NCBI RefSeq assembly: GCF_007558815.1
Contig: NZ_VLTJ01000007.1
Location: forward strand, 340,821-404,820
Reading direction: 5' to 3'
Origin: Verticiella sediminum
GTDB lineage: Bacteria; Pseudomonadota; Gammaproteobacteria; Burkholderiales; Burkholderiaceae_B
Length of the DNA stretch: 64,000 bases
Shown: positions 1 to 9,443 of the stretch, in pieces
Position numbering within the stretch: the first letter of the stretch is position 1
Layout of the letters: every line of letters begins with the position of its first letter
Program-made: the position numbers and the translations under genes
Notes under the pieces: model-generated
Told to the model about the DNA's origin: nothing
The model's database searches: none
The model's input: only the letters and a program-made list of their open reading frames with translations

Positions 1-1
1 C

Positions 2-514
2 TCGTTCAGCAGCTCGGGCACGGGCGGCGGCACCCACCTCGCGGGCGAACTCTTCAACAGCATGGCCGGCACCGACATCATGCACGTGCCCTACCGCGGC
101 AGCGCGCCCGCCATGGCCGACCTGCTGGGCGGCCAGGTGCAGGTGATGTTCGCCGACGGCCCGAGCGCCGTGCCCCATGTGCAGGCCGGCCGCATCCGCG
201 CCCTGGGCGTGGGCTACCCGGAACGCTCGCGCATGATGCCCGACGTGCCGACCATCGCCGAATCCGGCGTGCCCGGCTACGAAGCCTATTCATGGAGCGG
301 CTTGGTGGCGCCGGCCGGTACGCCGCAGGAGATCGTCGACAAGGTGAACGCCGACATGAACCAGGGCCTGAACGACCCGGCCGTAGCCAAGCGCATCCTC
401 GATGCGGGCGCCGAAGTGAGCCCGGGCACGCCCGCGGAATTCGGCAAGTTCATCGACGATGAGATCCGCAAGTGGGGCGAAGTGATCCGCAAGGCCAACA
501 TCACGGTTGAATAA
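2..514 (+). CDS. Bug-family (TctC-type) solute-binding receptor, 5' end outside window
   Basis: The frame is open from the first bases of the window, so only the C-terminal ~170 residues are seen. The stretch HVPYRGSAPAMADLLGGQVQ and the later PDVPTIAESGVPGYEAYSW are hallmarks of periplasmic tripartite-tricarboxylate-transporter receptors (Bug family), which bind carboxylates and related small acids. The end has the usual family form (GEVIRKANITVE). No TctA/TctB membrane genes lie downstream, so within this window it is an orphan receptor. The ligand cannot be inferred. A GC palindrome follows and the next gene is convergent. Confidence 0.9.
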   Translation, partial: SFSSSGTGGGTHLAGELFNSMAGTDIMHVPYRGSAPAMADLLGGQVQVMFADGPSAVPHVQAGRIRALGVGYPERSRMMPDVPTIAESGVPGYEAYSWSGLVAPAGTPQEIVDKVNADMNQGLNDPAVAKRILDAGAEVSPGTPAEFGKFIDDEIRKWGEVIRKANITVE

Positions 515-528
515 CGCCCCCCCTGCAC

Positions 529-544
529 GCTGACGCGCGTCAGC
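529..544. terminator. Short GC palindrome between convergent genes
   Basis: GCTGACGCGCGTCAGC is a perfect 16-base palindrome (6-bp stem, GCGC loop) just after the Bug receptor stop and overlapping the stop codon of the convergent lysR gene. It has no clear U-tract, so it is at best a weak bidirectional terminator. Confidence 0.35.
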
Positions 545-1472
545 CCGAGCCTGTCGCGTCGTGCACCAGCAGCGGCGCGAGATAATCGAGAAAGGCGCGC
601 GTCTTGGCCGGCAGGATGCGCGAGGGCAGGAGGGCATAGAGCGGAATCGGGTCGAGGCTCCAGTCCGCCAGCACCTGCTCCATGTCCTCGCCCGCGGCCA
701 GAAAGTGCAGGTCCTTGCTGAACGGCTGCGACGTGATGCCCAGGCCCAGACGGGCCAGCGTGCCCAGCATGCCGATGTTGTTGACCACCACCCGCCCCCG
801 CACCTCGACCTCGCGCACCTCGTCGCCGCGACGCAGCGACCAGCGCGACGACGAGGCGTCGTCATAGGGTCGCAGGCAGTGGTGCGCGCGCAGGTCTTCC
901 GGTTCGCGCGGGCGGCCGTGGCGATCCAGGTATGACTTCGCCGCGAACAGACCATGCTCCATCAGCAGGATGCGCCGCGCCACCAGCCCGCTGTCGGGCT
1001 GCACGCCGAAACGCAGCACGACGTCGAAGGGGTTGGTGACGGCATCGACCGACTGCACGCCGAGGTCCACCTCGCACAGGATGTCGGGGAAGGCCTCGGA
1101 GAAGCCGCTCAACAGGCGCGGCAGAATCAGCGAGCCCAGGCTGTTCGGCATGGACACGCGCAGATGGCCGCGGGGCACGGTGAGCATCTCGCCCAGTTGC
1201 TCGTGGGCCACCCGGACCTCCTCGACCAGCGGCAGGCAGCGGGCGTAATAGCGCGCCCCCGCTTCGGTCAGCTCCATCCGGCGCGTCGTGCGGTTGAGCA
1301 GGCGCAGCCCCAGCATGCGCTCGAGCTGTTTCAGGCGCCGGGAAACGGTGGAGGTGGGCAGCCCCAGGGCCTCGGCGCCGCGGCTCACGCTCTTGCGCCT
1401 GGCCACTTCCACGAAAAGCGCGATGTCATCCAGGCGCGGCACGCCCTCGTCCACGATCTCGCCCTTTACCAT
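540..1472 (-). CDS. LysR-family transcriptional regulator
   Basis: 310 residues, normal LysR length. The N-terminal winged helix-turn-helix is clear (DDIALFVEVARRKSVSRGAE, then GLPTSTVSRRLKQLE), followed by a type 2 periplasmic-binding-like effector domain (DILCEVDLGVQSVDAVTNPF, GLGITSQPF). I chose ATG at 1472. The longer open frame up to 1541 would run through an ATGGAA-N6-TTCCAT inverted repeat that looks like the operator, so the upstream start is unlikely. It is divergent from the DUF4148 gene, the usual geometry for a LysR protein and its target. The effector is unknown. Confidence 0.9.
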   Translation of the reverse strand: MVKGEIVDEGVPRLDDIALFVEVARRKSVSRGAEALGLPTSTVSRRLKQLERMLGLRLLNRTTRRMELTEAGARYYARCLPLVEEVRVAHEQLGEMLTVPRGHLRVSMPNSLGSLILPRLLSGFSEAFPDILCEVDLGVQSVDAVTNPFDVVLRFGVQPDSGLVARRILLMEHGLFAAKSYLDRHGRPREPEDLRAHHCLRPYDDASSSRWSLRRGDEVREVEVRGRVVVNNIGMLGTLARLGLGITSQPFSKDLHFLAAGEDMEQVLADWSLDPIPLYALLPSRILPAKTRAFLDYLAPLLVHDATGSG

Positions 1473-1488
1473 AATCTTTATCCCATGA

Positions 1489-1506
1489 ATGGAAAATTGA
1501 TTCCAT
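1489..1506. promoter_or_regulatory. Candidate LysR operator between lysR and the DUF4148 gene
   Basis: ATGGAA-AATTGA-TTCCAT is an inverted repeat with perfect 6-bp arms in an AT-rich stretch of otherwise GC-rich DNA. It lies 17 bp upstream of the lysR ATG and about 95 bp upstream of the divergent gene. The dyad form and position suit a LysR recognition site; binding is inferred. Confidence 0.45.
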
Positions 1507-1600
1507 CTCAGGAACTTTATCTCACTCCTGCAAAAGAACACAATTCAGTCATCGGGTTGCAGACAAGAACCCGACCTCACGAAGAACAAGGAGTTTGATC

Positions 1601-2020
1601 ATGAAACGCACTGCCATCGCCCTCATCCTCGCCGCCGCTGCCGCCAGCCCCGCCGCCTTCGCGGCCGACGCCCAAGGCCTGACCCGCGCCGAAGTGGTCG
1701 CCGAGCTGAACGCTGCCCGCGCCGCCGGCCAACTGCCCGCCACCGATCTGGACTATCCGCCCGCGCTCGTCAGCCAGGCGCCGGCCCAGACCCGGGCCGA
1801 AGTCGTGGCCGAATTGAACGCCGCGCGCGCCGCCGGCGAGCTGCCCACCGGCAATCTGGACTACCCGCCTGCTCCCGCGCTCGCCGCTGCCTCGCACAGC
1901 CGCACCGAGGTGCTCGCCGAACTGAACCAGGCCCGCGCCAACGGCGAGCTGCCGCAGAACAGCCTCGACTACCCGCCCGCCGCGCAGCACGCCCAGGCTG
2001 GCTACGACATCAATAGCTGA
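1601..2020 (+). CDS. DUF4148 secreted protein with three tandem repeats
   Basis: 139 residues. ATG at 1601 is preceded by AAGGAG at 1588-1593. A Sec signal peptide covers about residues 1-21 (hydrophobic LILAAAAAS, cleavage near AFA-AD). The mature part is three repeats of exactly 36 residues beginning at R29, R65 and R101, each of the form TRAEVVAELNAARAAGELP followed by LDYPP. This is the DUF4148 motif of Burkholderiales, often present in fewer copies. Function is unknown; it should be periplasmic or outside the inner membrane. It is divergent from the LysR gene, which may control it, and ends in a strong hairpin. Confidence 0.85.
   Translation: MKRTAIALILAAAAASPAAFAADAQGLTRAEVVAELNAARAAGQLPATDLDYPPALVSQAPAQTRAEVVAELNAARAAGELPTGNLDYPPAPALAAASHSRTEVLAELNQARANGELPQNSLDYPPAAQHAQAGYDINS
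1682..1984 (+). repeat. In-frame 108-bp tandem repeat (three units) in the DUF4148 gene
   Basis: Three consecutive 108-nt units encode 36-residue repeats. Units 1 and 2 are nearly identical in the TRAEVVAELNAARAAG core; unit 3 is more diverged (SRTEVLAELNQARANG). Equal spacing points to duplication of one domain unit. Confidence 0.85.
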
Positions 2021-2060
2021 TCGTCATCACCGGGCGGCACACGCCCGCCCCGTCCCCAGG

Positions 2061-2092
2061 GAACGCCCGTGGCCGCACGACCACGGGCGTTC
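2061..2092 (+). terminator. Hairpin terminator after the DUF4148 gene
   Basis: A 12-bp perfect stem (GAACGCCCGTGG / CCACGGGCGTTC) with an 8-nt loop starts 41 bp after the stop codon. The T-run after it is weak (GCATTTGC), but stem strength and position support intrinsic termination. Confidence 0.65.
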
Positions 2093-2165
2093 GCATTTGC
2101 GTCGGCCGGTTGCACCCGGTGCGCGGGAACGCCACGAAGCCGGCCCGACTGACCCTCGCGCCCCG

Positions 2166-2188
2166 GCTGCGGTATCGTTCACCTTTAT
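2166..2188 (+). promoter_or_regulatory. Putative recC promoter element, shared with the HAD gene
   Basis: GCTGCGGTATCGTTCACC (continuing to 2188) matches the block at 11627-11649 at 20 of 23 positions. TATCGT could be a -10 hexamer, which would place the transcript start near 2185 and support the recC start at 2221. No convincing -35 is seen. Confidence 0.35.
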
Positions 2189-2220
2189 CCGCCTCAACGG
2201 CCCGCGCGGCCGCCACGCCC

Positions 2221-5200
2221 TTGCACGTCGGCATCACCTTCATCCAGAGCAACCGCCCCGAGCGCCTGCGCGACCTGCTGGTCGCCTGGCTGGGCGCGCA
2301 CCCGCTCGCGCCGCTCGAGAGCGAGACCATCCTGGTGCAGAGCAACGGGATCGCGCAGTGGCTCAAGCTCGCGCTCGCCACCGATCCCGACGACGATGAG
2401 GCGCCGGGCTGCGGAATCGCCGCGGGGCTGGACTTCCTGCTGCCCTCGCGCTTTCTCTGGCAGGCCTATCGCAGCGTGCTCGGCGCCCACGCCGTGCCCG
2501 AAGTCTCGCCCTTCGACAAGGAGCGCCTCGTCTGGCGCCTCATGCGCCTGCTGCCCGAGCTGCTCGAAACCGACGCGCGCTATGCGCCGCTGCGCCGCTT
2601 CCTGGCCGAGGACGATGACCTGCGCAAGCGCTTCCAGTTGGCCGAGCGGCTGGCCGACCTGTTCGACCAATACCAGGTGTACAGGGCCGACTGGCTGGCC
2701 GCGTGGGCCGAGGGCAGCGACGCGCTGCTGCCGGCGCGCGGCGGCGCCGTGGCGCTGCCCGAGGATCAACGCTGGCAGCCCGCGCTCTGGCGCGCCCTGC
2801 TGCGCGACGTGACGCGCATGGGCATGGGCGAGCGCGCCGGCCCGGGCCGCGCGGCCGTGCACGAGGCCTTCGTGCAGGCGGTCCGGGACGGCGCCGTGCC
2901 GGTGCGCCCGCTGCCCCGGCGCATCGTCGTGTTCGGCATCTCGAGCCTGCCGCGCCAGTCGCTCGAGGTGCTGAGCGCGCTAGGCCGCTACAGCCACGTC
3001 CTGCTGTGCCTGCACAACCCCTGCCAGCACTACTGGGGCGACATCGTCGCCGACAAGGACTTGCTGCGCAGCGCGCGGCGGCTCACCCGGCGCCGCGACG
3101 GCATGCCCGCCGAACTGACGCCCGAGACGCTGCACCAGCACGCCCAGCCCCTGCTGGCCGCCTGGGGCAAGCAGGGACGCGACTTCATCGCCCTGCTCGA
3201 GGAATACAGTACAGAACACCCGGACCTGCACGAGGTGCCGCAGTTCGAACCGGGCGATACCGGCACGCTGCTCGGCCAACTGCAGGACGACGTGCTCGAA
3301 CTGCGGCCGCTGCGCGAAACGCTCGCGCAGTGGCCGCCCGTGGACCCGGCGCACGACGAGTCCATCCGGTTCCACCTGGCGCACAGCCCACAGCGCGAGG
3401 TCGAGATCCTGCACGACCAGTTGCTGGCCGCCTTCAATGCCGATCCCGGCCTGCGCCCGCGCGACGTCATCGTGATGGTGCCGGACATCGACGTCTACGC
3501 GCCGCACGTGCAGGCGGTGTTCGGCCAGATCGAGCGCGGCGATCCGCGCTACCTGCCCTTCAGCGTGGTGGACCAGAACCGGCGCGCGGTCGATCCCCTG
3601 CTGCATGCGCTGGAGATCCTGCTCGGCCTGCCGCACTCGCGCGTGGCGGTCAGCGATGTCCTGGACCTGCTCGAGGTGCCCGCGCTGCGCGCGCGCTTCG
3701 GCATCGCCGAGGCCGACCTGCCGCGCCTGCATGCCTGGATACGCGGCGCCAACGTGCGCTGGGGGCTGCATGGCGAACATCGAGCGGCGCTGGGCCTGCC
3801 GGCCGCCCCGGCCGCAGCGGCCAATAGTTGGCTGTTCGGCCTGCGCCGCATGCTGCTCGGCTACGCCGTCGGCGCGCACAGCGACGCCTGGCAGGACATC
3901 GAACCCTACGACGACGTCGGCGGGCTGGACGCGGCGCTGCTCGGTCCGCTCACGCGACTTTTCGAGGCCCTCGCCGGCACCTGGAGCCGCCTGTGCGAGC
4001 CGGCGGACGTCGACACCTGGTGCGCCCGCCTGAGCGAACTGCTGCACACTTTCTTTCTCGCCGACGGCGACGACGAGGGCGCATACACCCTGCTGCGCTT
4101 GCAGGAAGCCCTCGACGACTGGCAGCAGGCCGCGGCCGAAGCCGGCCTCGCCGAAACCGTCCCGCTGTCGGTGGTGGCCGAGCACTGGCTCGCGCAGATG
4201 CACGAGACCGGGCTGACTCAGCGCTTTTTCGCCGGCGCGATCACCTTCGCCACCCTGATGCCGATGCGCGCCATCCCGTTTCGCCGGGTGTGCCTGCTCG
4301 GCATGAACGACGGCGCCTATCCGCGCACGCGCCCGCCGCTCGACTTCGACCTGATGGGCCGCGACTACCGCCCGGGCGACCGCTCGCGCCGCGAGGACGA
4401 CCGCTACCTCTTTCTCGAAGCGCTGCTCTCGGCACGGGATTGTCTGCACATTTCCTGGGTCGCGCGCAGCATCCACGACAACACCGAGCGTCCACCCTCG
4501 GTGCTGGTGGCCCAGTTGCGCGAGCACCTGGGCGCGGGCTGGCGCCTGTCCGATGACGCGCACAGCGCCGACGACACCGTAGACACCGGCGGCGAGCGAC
4601 TGGTCGCCGCGCTCACCGTGGCGCACCCGCTGCAGCCCTTCAGCCCACGCTACTTTCCGGCGCAGGCCGAGGGCCCGCTCTACACCTACGCCGCCGAATG
4701 GCGGGTCGCCGCGCCCGCCCCTGCCGAAGCGGATGTGCCGCTGCCGCCGCACCTGCGCACCGAGCCGCTGCAACTGGCCGAGCTGGCCGAGTTCCTGCGC
4801 GCGCCTGTGCGCGCCTTCTTCCGGCATCGGCTGGGCGTGTGGCTGGAGCTTGCCGATCCGGTCGACGAGGATCACGAACCCTTCGCGCTGGACGGCCTCG
4901 CACGCTGGCAACTGCAGGACGAACTCGTGCGCAGCGAAGCCCTGGCGCGGGCCCGCGGCGAGGACGGGCTCGCCAGCCGCGCGCGGACCCTGGCCCGCCT
5001 GCAGCGATGCGGCGAGCTGCCCGAAGCGGGTTTCGGCACGGCCGCGGCCCAGGCGCTGACGGCGCCGCTGGACGCGCTGTTCGCGCGCTACGAGGCGGCC
5101 CTCGCCCCCTGGCCCGAGCTGGCCGAGGACATCGCCATCGATCTGGACGCCGGGCTGCCGGCAGGCCCGCCCTTGCACGACTGGGTCCAGGGTCTGCGCA

Positions 5201-5742
5201 GCAACGGATGCGGCGCGCTCGCTCGCGTCGTGCTCGACACCAGCGACGTCGTCAAGGACGGCCACTACCGCCTGGACCGGCTGGTCCGCCACTGGGTCAC
5301 CCACCTGGCGTGCCACCTCGCCGGCCGGCCAGTGACCACCGAGATCGTCAGCAAGGTCGGCAGCGCCACCTTGCCGCCGCTGCCCGAAGCCACCGCCCGC
5401 GCGCTGCTGCGCGATCTGCTCCGCGCCTGGGGCGAGGGCATGCAGCGCCCGCTGCCCCTCGCGGTGCGCAGCGCGTTCGCCTGGCTCAAGGGCCACGATG
5501 CGGCCAAGGCACGAGCCGAATACGAAGGCGGCTACCAGCACGACGGCGAGCGCAGCGACCCCTACCTCGCCCGCGCCTACCCCGACTATGCGGCGCTCAC
5601 GGCCAGCGGCGAGTTCGGCGAGCTTGCCGAGGCCCTGCTGCGCCCGCTGCACCGCGCGGTGTACGGCGACGCGGACCCTACCGGCGACGCCGGCGCGACC
5701 CCGGCCAGGCGGGCGCGCGCCGGCGGGAGGGCCCAGCCTTGA
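2221..5742 (+). CDS. recC: RecBCD exonuclease V, gamma chain
   Basis: 1173 residues from the chosen start (family about 1120). RecC is the Chi-recognising scaffold of the RecBCD helicase-nuclease for double-strand break repair. The N-terminus ITFIQSNRPERLRDLL and ILVQSNGIAQWLK match the family start, and the inactive-helicase motifs MPMRAIPFRRVCLLGMNDG and FLEALLSARDCLHISW are present. The frame is open back to TTG 2110, but homology begins only at TTG 2221, just after the promoter-like element. No Shine-Dalgarno precedes 2221, so the start is tentative. The stop overlaps the recB start (TTGA). Confidence 0.92.
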   Translation: MHVGITFIQSNRPERLRDLLVAWLGAHPLAPLESETILVQSNGIAQWLKLALATDPDDDEAPGCGIAAGLDFLLPSRFLWQAYRSVLGAHAVPEVSPFDKERLVWRLMRLLPELLETDARYAPLRRFLAEDDDLRKRFQLAERLADLFDQYQVYRADWLAAWAEGSDALLPARGGAVALPEDQRWQPALWRALLRDVTRMGMGERAGPGRAAVHEAFVQAVRDGAVPVRPLPRRIVVFGISSLPRQSLEVLSALGRYSHVLLCLHNPCQHYWGDIVADKDLLRSARRLTRRRDGMPAELTPETLHQHAQPLLAAWGKQGRDFIALLEEYSTEHPDLHEVPQFEPGDTGTLLGQLQDDVLELRPLRETLAQWPPVDPAHDESIRFHLAHSPQREVEILHDQLLAAFNADPGLRPRDVIVMVPDIDVYAPHVQAVFGQIERGDPRYLPFSVVDQNRRAVDPLLHALEILLGLPHSRVAVSDVLDLLEVPALRARFGIAEADLPRLHAWIRGANVRWGLHGEHRAALGLPAAPAAAANSWLFGLRRMLLGYAVGAHSDAWQDIEPYDDVGGLDAALLGPLTRLFEALAGTWSRLCEPADVDTWCARLSELLHTFFLADGDDEGAYTLLRLQEALDDWQQAAAEAGLAETVPLSVVAEHWLAQMHETGLTQRFFAGAITFATLMPMRAIPFRRVCLLGMNDGAYPRTRPPLDFDLMGRDYRPGDRSRREDDRYLFLEALLSARDCLHISWVARSIHDNTERPPSVLVAQLREHLGAGWRLSDDAHSADDTVDTGGERLVAALTVAHPLQPFSPRYFPAQAEGPLYTYAAEWRVAAPAPAEADVPLPPHLRTEPLQLAELAEFLRAPVRAFFRHRLGVWLELADPVDEDHEPFALDGLARWQLQDELVRSEALARARGEDGLASRARTLARLQRCGELPEAGFGTAAAQALTAPLDALFARYEAALAPWPELAEDIAIDLDAGLPAGPPLHDWVQGLRSNGCGALARVVLDTSDVVKDGHYRLDRLVRHWVTHLACHLAGRPVTTEIVSKVGSATLPPLPEATARALLRDLLRAWGEGMQRPLPLAVRSAFAWLKGHDAAKARAEYEGGYQHDGERSDPYLARAYPDYAALTASGEFGELAEALLRPLHRAVYGDADPTGDAGATPARRARAGGRAQP

Positions 5743-8700
5743 GCGCGCCCGTCATCCCCACGCTGGACCCGCTGCGCTTTCCCCTGCACGGCAGCCGCCT
5801 GATCGAGGCGAGCGCCGGCACGGGCAAGACCTACACCATCGCCGCGCTCTACCTGCGCCTGGTCCTCGGCCATGGCGGCGAGGACGCCTACCCGCGGCCG
5901 CTCGATCCGCCGGAGATCCTGGTCGTCACCTTCACCGAGGCCGCGACCCAGGAGCTGCGCGACCGCATCCGCCGGCAGTTGTCCGCCGCGGCGCAGGCGT
6001 TTCGCCAGCCCGCGCACGAGCCCCCGGGCGACGCGTTTCTGCGGCAACTGCGCGACGACCATCCCGAGGCGCGCTGGCCGGCCTGCGCGCACCGCCTGCA
6101 GCTCGCCGCCGAATGGATGGACGAGGCAGCGATCCACACCATCCACGGCTGGTGCAATCGCATGCTCGGCGAACATGCCTTCGACAGCGACAGCCTGTTC
6201 ACGCAGACCCTGGAAGCCGACAACGACGAGTTCCTGACGCAGGCGGCACGCGACTACTGGCGCAGTTTCCTGGTGCCGCTGCCGGCCTCGTCGGCGCAGA
6301 CCGTGCACGGCTGGTGGCCGCAGGGGCCGGACGACCTGCTGGCCGCCGTGCGTCCGCTCATGCCCTACCGGCACGCCCTGGCCCACGCCGAGCCCCCCGC
6401 CCGCGCCCTGGCCGCCGCCGAGCAGACCTGCACCGAACGCCTGGCGGAACTGAAATCCCCCTGGCCGGCCTGGGCCGACGCGCTGCAGGCCCTGTGCGAC
6501 GAGGCCGTGGCGGCCAAGCAGGTGAACGGCACCCGCCTGCGCGCGCAGCACTACACCAAGTGGTTCGACGCCCTGCGCGCCTGGGCCGCCGACCCGGCCT
6601 TGCGGCGGCCCGAGCTCTCGGCGGCGGCCCGCGCCCGCCTCACGCCGGCGGGCATGGCCGAAGCCTGGAAACAGGGCGAGCCGCCCGCGCATCCCGGCCT
6701 GGACGCGATGGCTGCCCTGCATACCGCCCTCGACGAGCTGCCGGACGCCCACGACGAGGTTCTCGTCCACGCCGCACGCTGGATCAGCACGCGCTTCGAC
6801 CAGGCGCTCGCGCAGCGCGCGCGCATGGGCTTCGACGATCTGCTCACGCGGCTTGCCGCCGCACTCGACGGGCCCAACGCCGAGCGCCTGGCCGCGCGCA
6901 TCCGCCAGCAGTTCCCGGTGGCCCTGATCGACGAGTTCCAGGATACCGACCCCGTGCAGTTCCGCATCTTCGATGCGGTCTACCGGATGCAGGAGAACGC
7001 GCCCGACCGGGCCCTGGTGCTGATCGGCGACCCCAAGCAGGCGATCTACGCCTTTCGCGGCGCGGACATCCACACCTACCTGGACGCGCGCGCCCGGGCC
7101 GGCGACCGGCTGTACACCTTGCGGCGGAACTTTCGCTCCAGCGCCAGCATGGTGGCGGCCGTCAACCATGTCTTTGCGGCGGCCGAGACGCGGGCCGACG
7201 GCAACGGTGCTTTCCTGTTTCGCCGCGACGGCGGCAACCCGGTACCCTTTCTGCCGGTCGAAGCCAGGCACGGCGACGGCGGTTTCGTGCTGGACGGCAA
7301 ACCCTGCACCGCCGCCCTCACGCTCTGGCAGCAGCCGCGCGCGCAGCCGGAGCGCGCGCTCGGCAAAGGCGCCTACCGCCAGGCCCAGGCCGCCGCCTGC
7401 GCGAGCCAAATCGTGCGCCTGCTCGACGCCGGCCTGCGCGGCCGCGCCATCCTCCACGAGAACGGCAAGACCTTCAACCTGCGCCCCGCCGACATCGCCG
7501 TGCTCGTCAGCAACCGCACCGAGGCGGCCGAAGTGCGCGACGCGCTGCGCGAGCGCGGCGTGCGCAGCGTCTATCTGTCGGACCAGGATTCGGTCTACCA
7601 GAGCGCGCAGGCCGTCGAACTGCAGCACTGGCTGGGCGCCTGCGCGGAACCGGAGAACCCGCGCCTGCTGCGCGCCGCGCTCGCCAGCCCGACCCTGGGC
7701 CTGCCCTGGAGCGCGCTGGACCGCCTGGGCAGCGACGAACTCGCCTGGGAGGCCCGCGTGCTGCAGTTCCGCGATTACCGCGAGACCTGGCGGCGCCAAG
7801 GCGTGCTGCCCATGCTGCGTCGCCTGATGCAGGACTTCGGCGTGCCGGCGCGCCTGCTGGCGCCGGGCTGGCGCCATCCCGGCGGCGCCTCCGGCGAGCG
7901 CGTGCTCACCGACTTTCTGCACCTCGCCGAACTGCTGCAGCAGGCGAGCGCGCTGCTCGACGGCGAGCATGCGCTGATTCGCCACCTTGCCCAGGCGCGC
8001 GCCGAGGGGCGGCGCGCCGGCGGCGGCGACGCGCGCCAATTGCGCCTGGAGAGCGACGCGGACATCGTCCAGATCGTGACCATCCACAAATCCAAGGGCC
8101 TGGAATACCCCTTGGTGTTCCTGCCCTTCGCCGCCGACTGCCGGCCCGTCGATGCCGGCGCCAAGCCGCCCTGGGTCTGGCGCGACGGCGAGCGCGTGCG
8201 CGTGGCCCTGCAGGCCGATGACGCGGTCCTCGCCGCAGCCGACCGCGAACGCCTGGGCGAAGACCTGCGCAAGCTGTACGTCGCGCTGACCCGCGCCAAG
8301 CACGCCACCTGGGTCGGCGTGGGCGCGCTGGCCGACCTGCCCCGCAGCGCCCTGGGTTATCTCGCCGGACTGCAGGACGAGGGCGAACTCGACGCGCAGC
8401 TTCGGCGCTGGGCCGTGCCCTGCGCGAGCATCGCGGTCGAGCCCGTGCCCATGGGAGACGCGGGCCGCTACGCGCCGCCGGCAACGGCCGACACCCTGGG
8501 CCCGGCGCGACAATCCAGGCGCGTGCACCGCGAGGCTTGGTGGGTGGCCTCGTACTCGGCTCTGGCCTACGCCGACACCGCGCACGATCCGCACGCCCCC
8601 CAGGACGACACCCCCGACCAGGACCAGTTGCGCGAACTCTCGCACGGGCAGGACGAGATCGCCGCCGCGGCCACCGGCAGCGCCATCGCCCGCGGCATCC

Positions 8701-9443
8701 ATGCGTTTGCCCGCGGTGCGCAGGCCGGCACGTTTCTGCACGACCTGCTGGAGTGGTGCGCGACGCAGGGATTCGCCGCCGTGCGCGCGCAGCCGGACGT
8801 GCTGCGCGATCTGATCGCGCGCCGCTGCCAGCGCCGCGGCTGGGAATCGCACATCGAGGCGCTCACCGATTGGATGCTCGCCCTGCTTGAAACCCCCCTG
8901 CCGTGCGGCAACGACAGCCCTGCCTTTCGGCTCGGCACGCTTGCCGCCTACCGTGCCGAGCTCGAGTTCTGGCTGCCCAGCCACCGGCTGGACACCGAGC
9001 GCATCGATGCCCTGGTGCGTGCGGGCACGCTGCAGGGCGCGCCCAGGCCCGCCCTGCTGCCCCAGCAGTTGAACGGCATGCTCAAGGGCTACATCGACCT
9101 CGTGCTCGAACACGAAGGCCGCTATTACGTCGCCGATTACAAATCGAACTGGCTCGGCCCGGATGCCGCCGCCTACACCCCGCAAGCCATGCGCAGCGCC
9201 ATCCTCGCCTCGCGCTACGAACTGCAGTACGCGCTCTATCTGCTCGCCCTGCACCGGTTGCTGCGCGCCCGCCTGCCGGACTACGACTACGACCGCCACG
9301 TCGGCGGCGCGGTCTATCTCTTTCTGCGCGGCCTCGATGCGCCGGGCGCGGGCGTGCACATCGAACGCCCGCCGCGCAGCCTCATCGAGGCGCTGGACGC
9401 GGCCTTCGCCGGCCGCGACGCGCCGCGTGGGCGGCGTCCATGA
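5739..9443 (+). CDS. recB: RecBCD exonuclease V, beta chain (helicase-nuclease)
   Basis: 1234 residues. RecB is a 3'-5' SF1A helicase with a C-terminal nuclease domain. Walker A ASAGTGKT is at residues 24-31; the DEFQDTDPVQF helicase motif, GDPKQAIYAFRGAD and VTIHKSKGLEYPLVF follow. The nuclease core GYIDLVLEHEGRYYVADYKS lies near residues 1117-1136 with the catalytic DYK present, so the nuclease should be active. The start is TTG at 5739, overlapping the recC stop by 4 nt and preceded by GGGAGG at about 5725-5730. The stop overlaps recD (ATGA), consistent with coupled translation. Confidence 0.95.
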   Translation: MSAPVIPTLDPLRFPLHGSRLIEASAGTGKTYTIAALYLRLVLGHGGEDAYPRPLDPPEILVVTFTEAATQELRDRIRRQLSAAAQAFRQPAHEPPGDAFLRQLRDDHPEARWPACAHRLQLAAEWMDEAAIHTIHGWCNRMLGEHAFDSDSLFTQTLEADNDEFLTQAARDYWRSFLVPLPASSAQTVHGWWPQGPDDLLAAVRPLMPYRHALAHAEPPARALAAAEQTCTERLAELKSPWPAWADALQALCDEAVAAKQVNGTRLRAQHYTKWFDALRAWAADPALRRPELSAAARARLTPAGMAEAWKQGEPPAHPGLDAMAALHTALDELPDAHDEVLVHAARWISTRFDQALAQRARMGFDDLLTRLAAALDGPNAERLAARIRQQFPVALIDEFQDTDPVQFRIFDAVYRMQENAPDRALVLIGDPKQAIYAFRGADIHTYLDARARAGDRLYTLRRNFRSSASMVAAVNHVFAAAETRADGNGAFLFRRDGGNPVPFLPVEARHGDGGFVLDGKPCTAALTLWQQPRAQPERALGKGAYRQAQAAACASQIVRLLDAGLRGRAILHENGKTFNLRPADIAVLVSNRTEAAEVRDALRERGVRSVYLSDQDSVYQSAQAVELQHWLGACAEPENPRLLRAALASPTLGLPWSALDRLGSDELAWEARVLQFRDYRETWRRQGVLPMLRRLMQDFGVPARLLAPGWRHPGGASGERVLTDFLHLAELLQQASALLDGEHALIRHLAQARAEGRRAGGGDARQLRLESDADIVQIVTIHKSKGLEYPLVFLPFAADCRPVDAGAKPPWVWRDGERVRVALQADDAVLAAADRERLGEDLRKLYVALTRAKHATWVGVGALADLPRSALGYLAGLQDEGELDAQLRRWAVPCASIAVEPVPMGDAGRYAPPATADTLGPARQSRRVHREAWWVASYSALAYADTAHDPHAPQDDTPDQDQLRELSHGQDEIAAAATGSAIARGIHAFARGAQAGTFLHDLLEWCATQGFAAVRAQPDVLRDLIARRCQRRGWESHIEALTDWMLALLETPLPCGNDSPAFRLGTLAAYRAELEFWLPSHRLDTERIDALVRAGTLQGAPRPALLPQQLNGMLKGYIDLVLEHEGRYYVADYKSNWLGPDAAAYTPQAMRSAILASRYELQYALYLLALHRLLRARLPDYDYDRHVGGAVYLFLRGLDAPGAGVHIERPPRSLIEALDAAFAGRDAPRGRRP

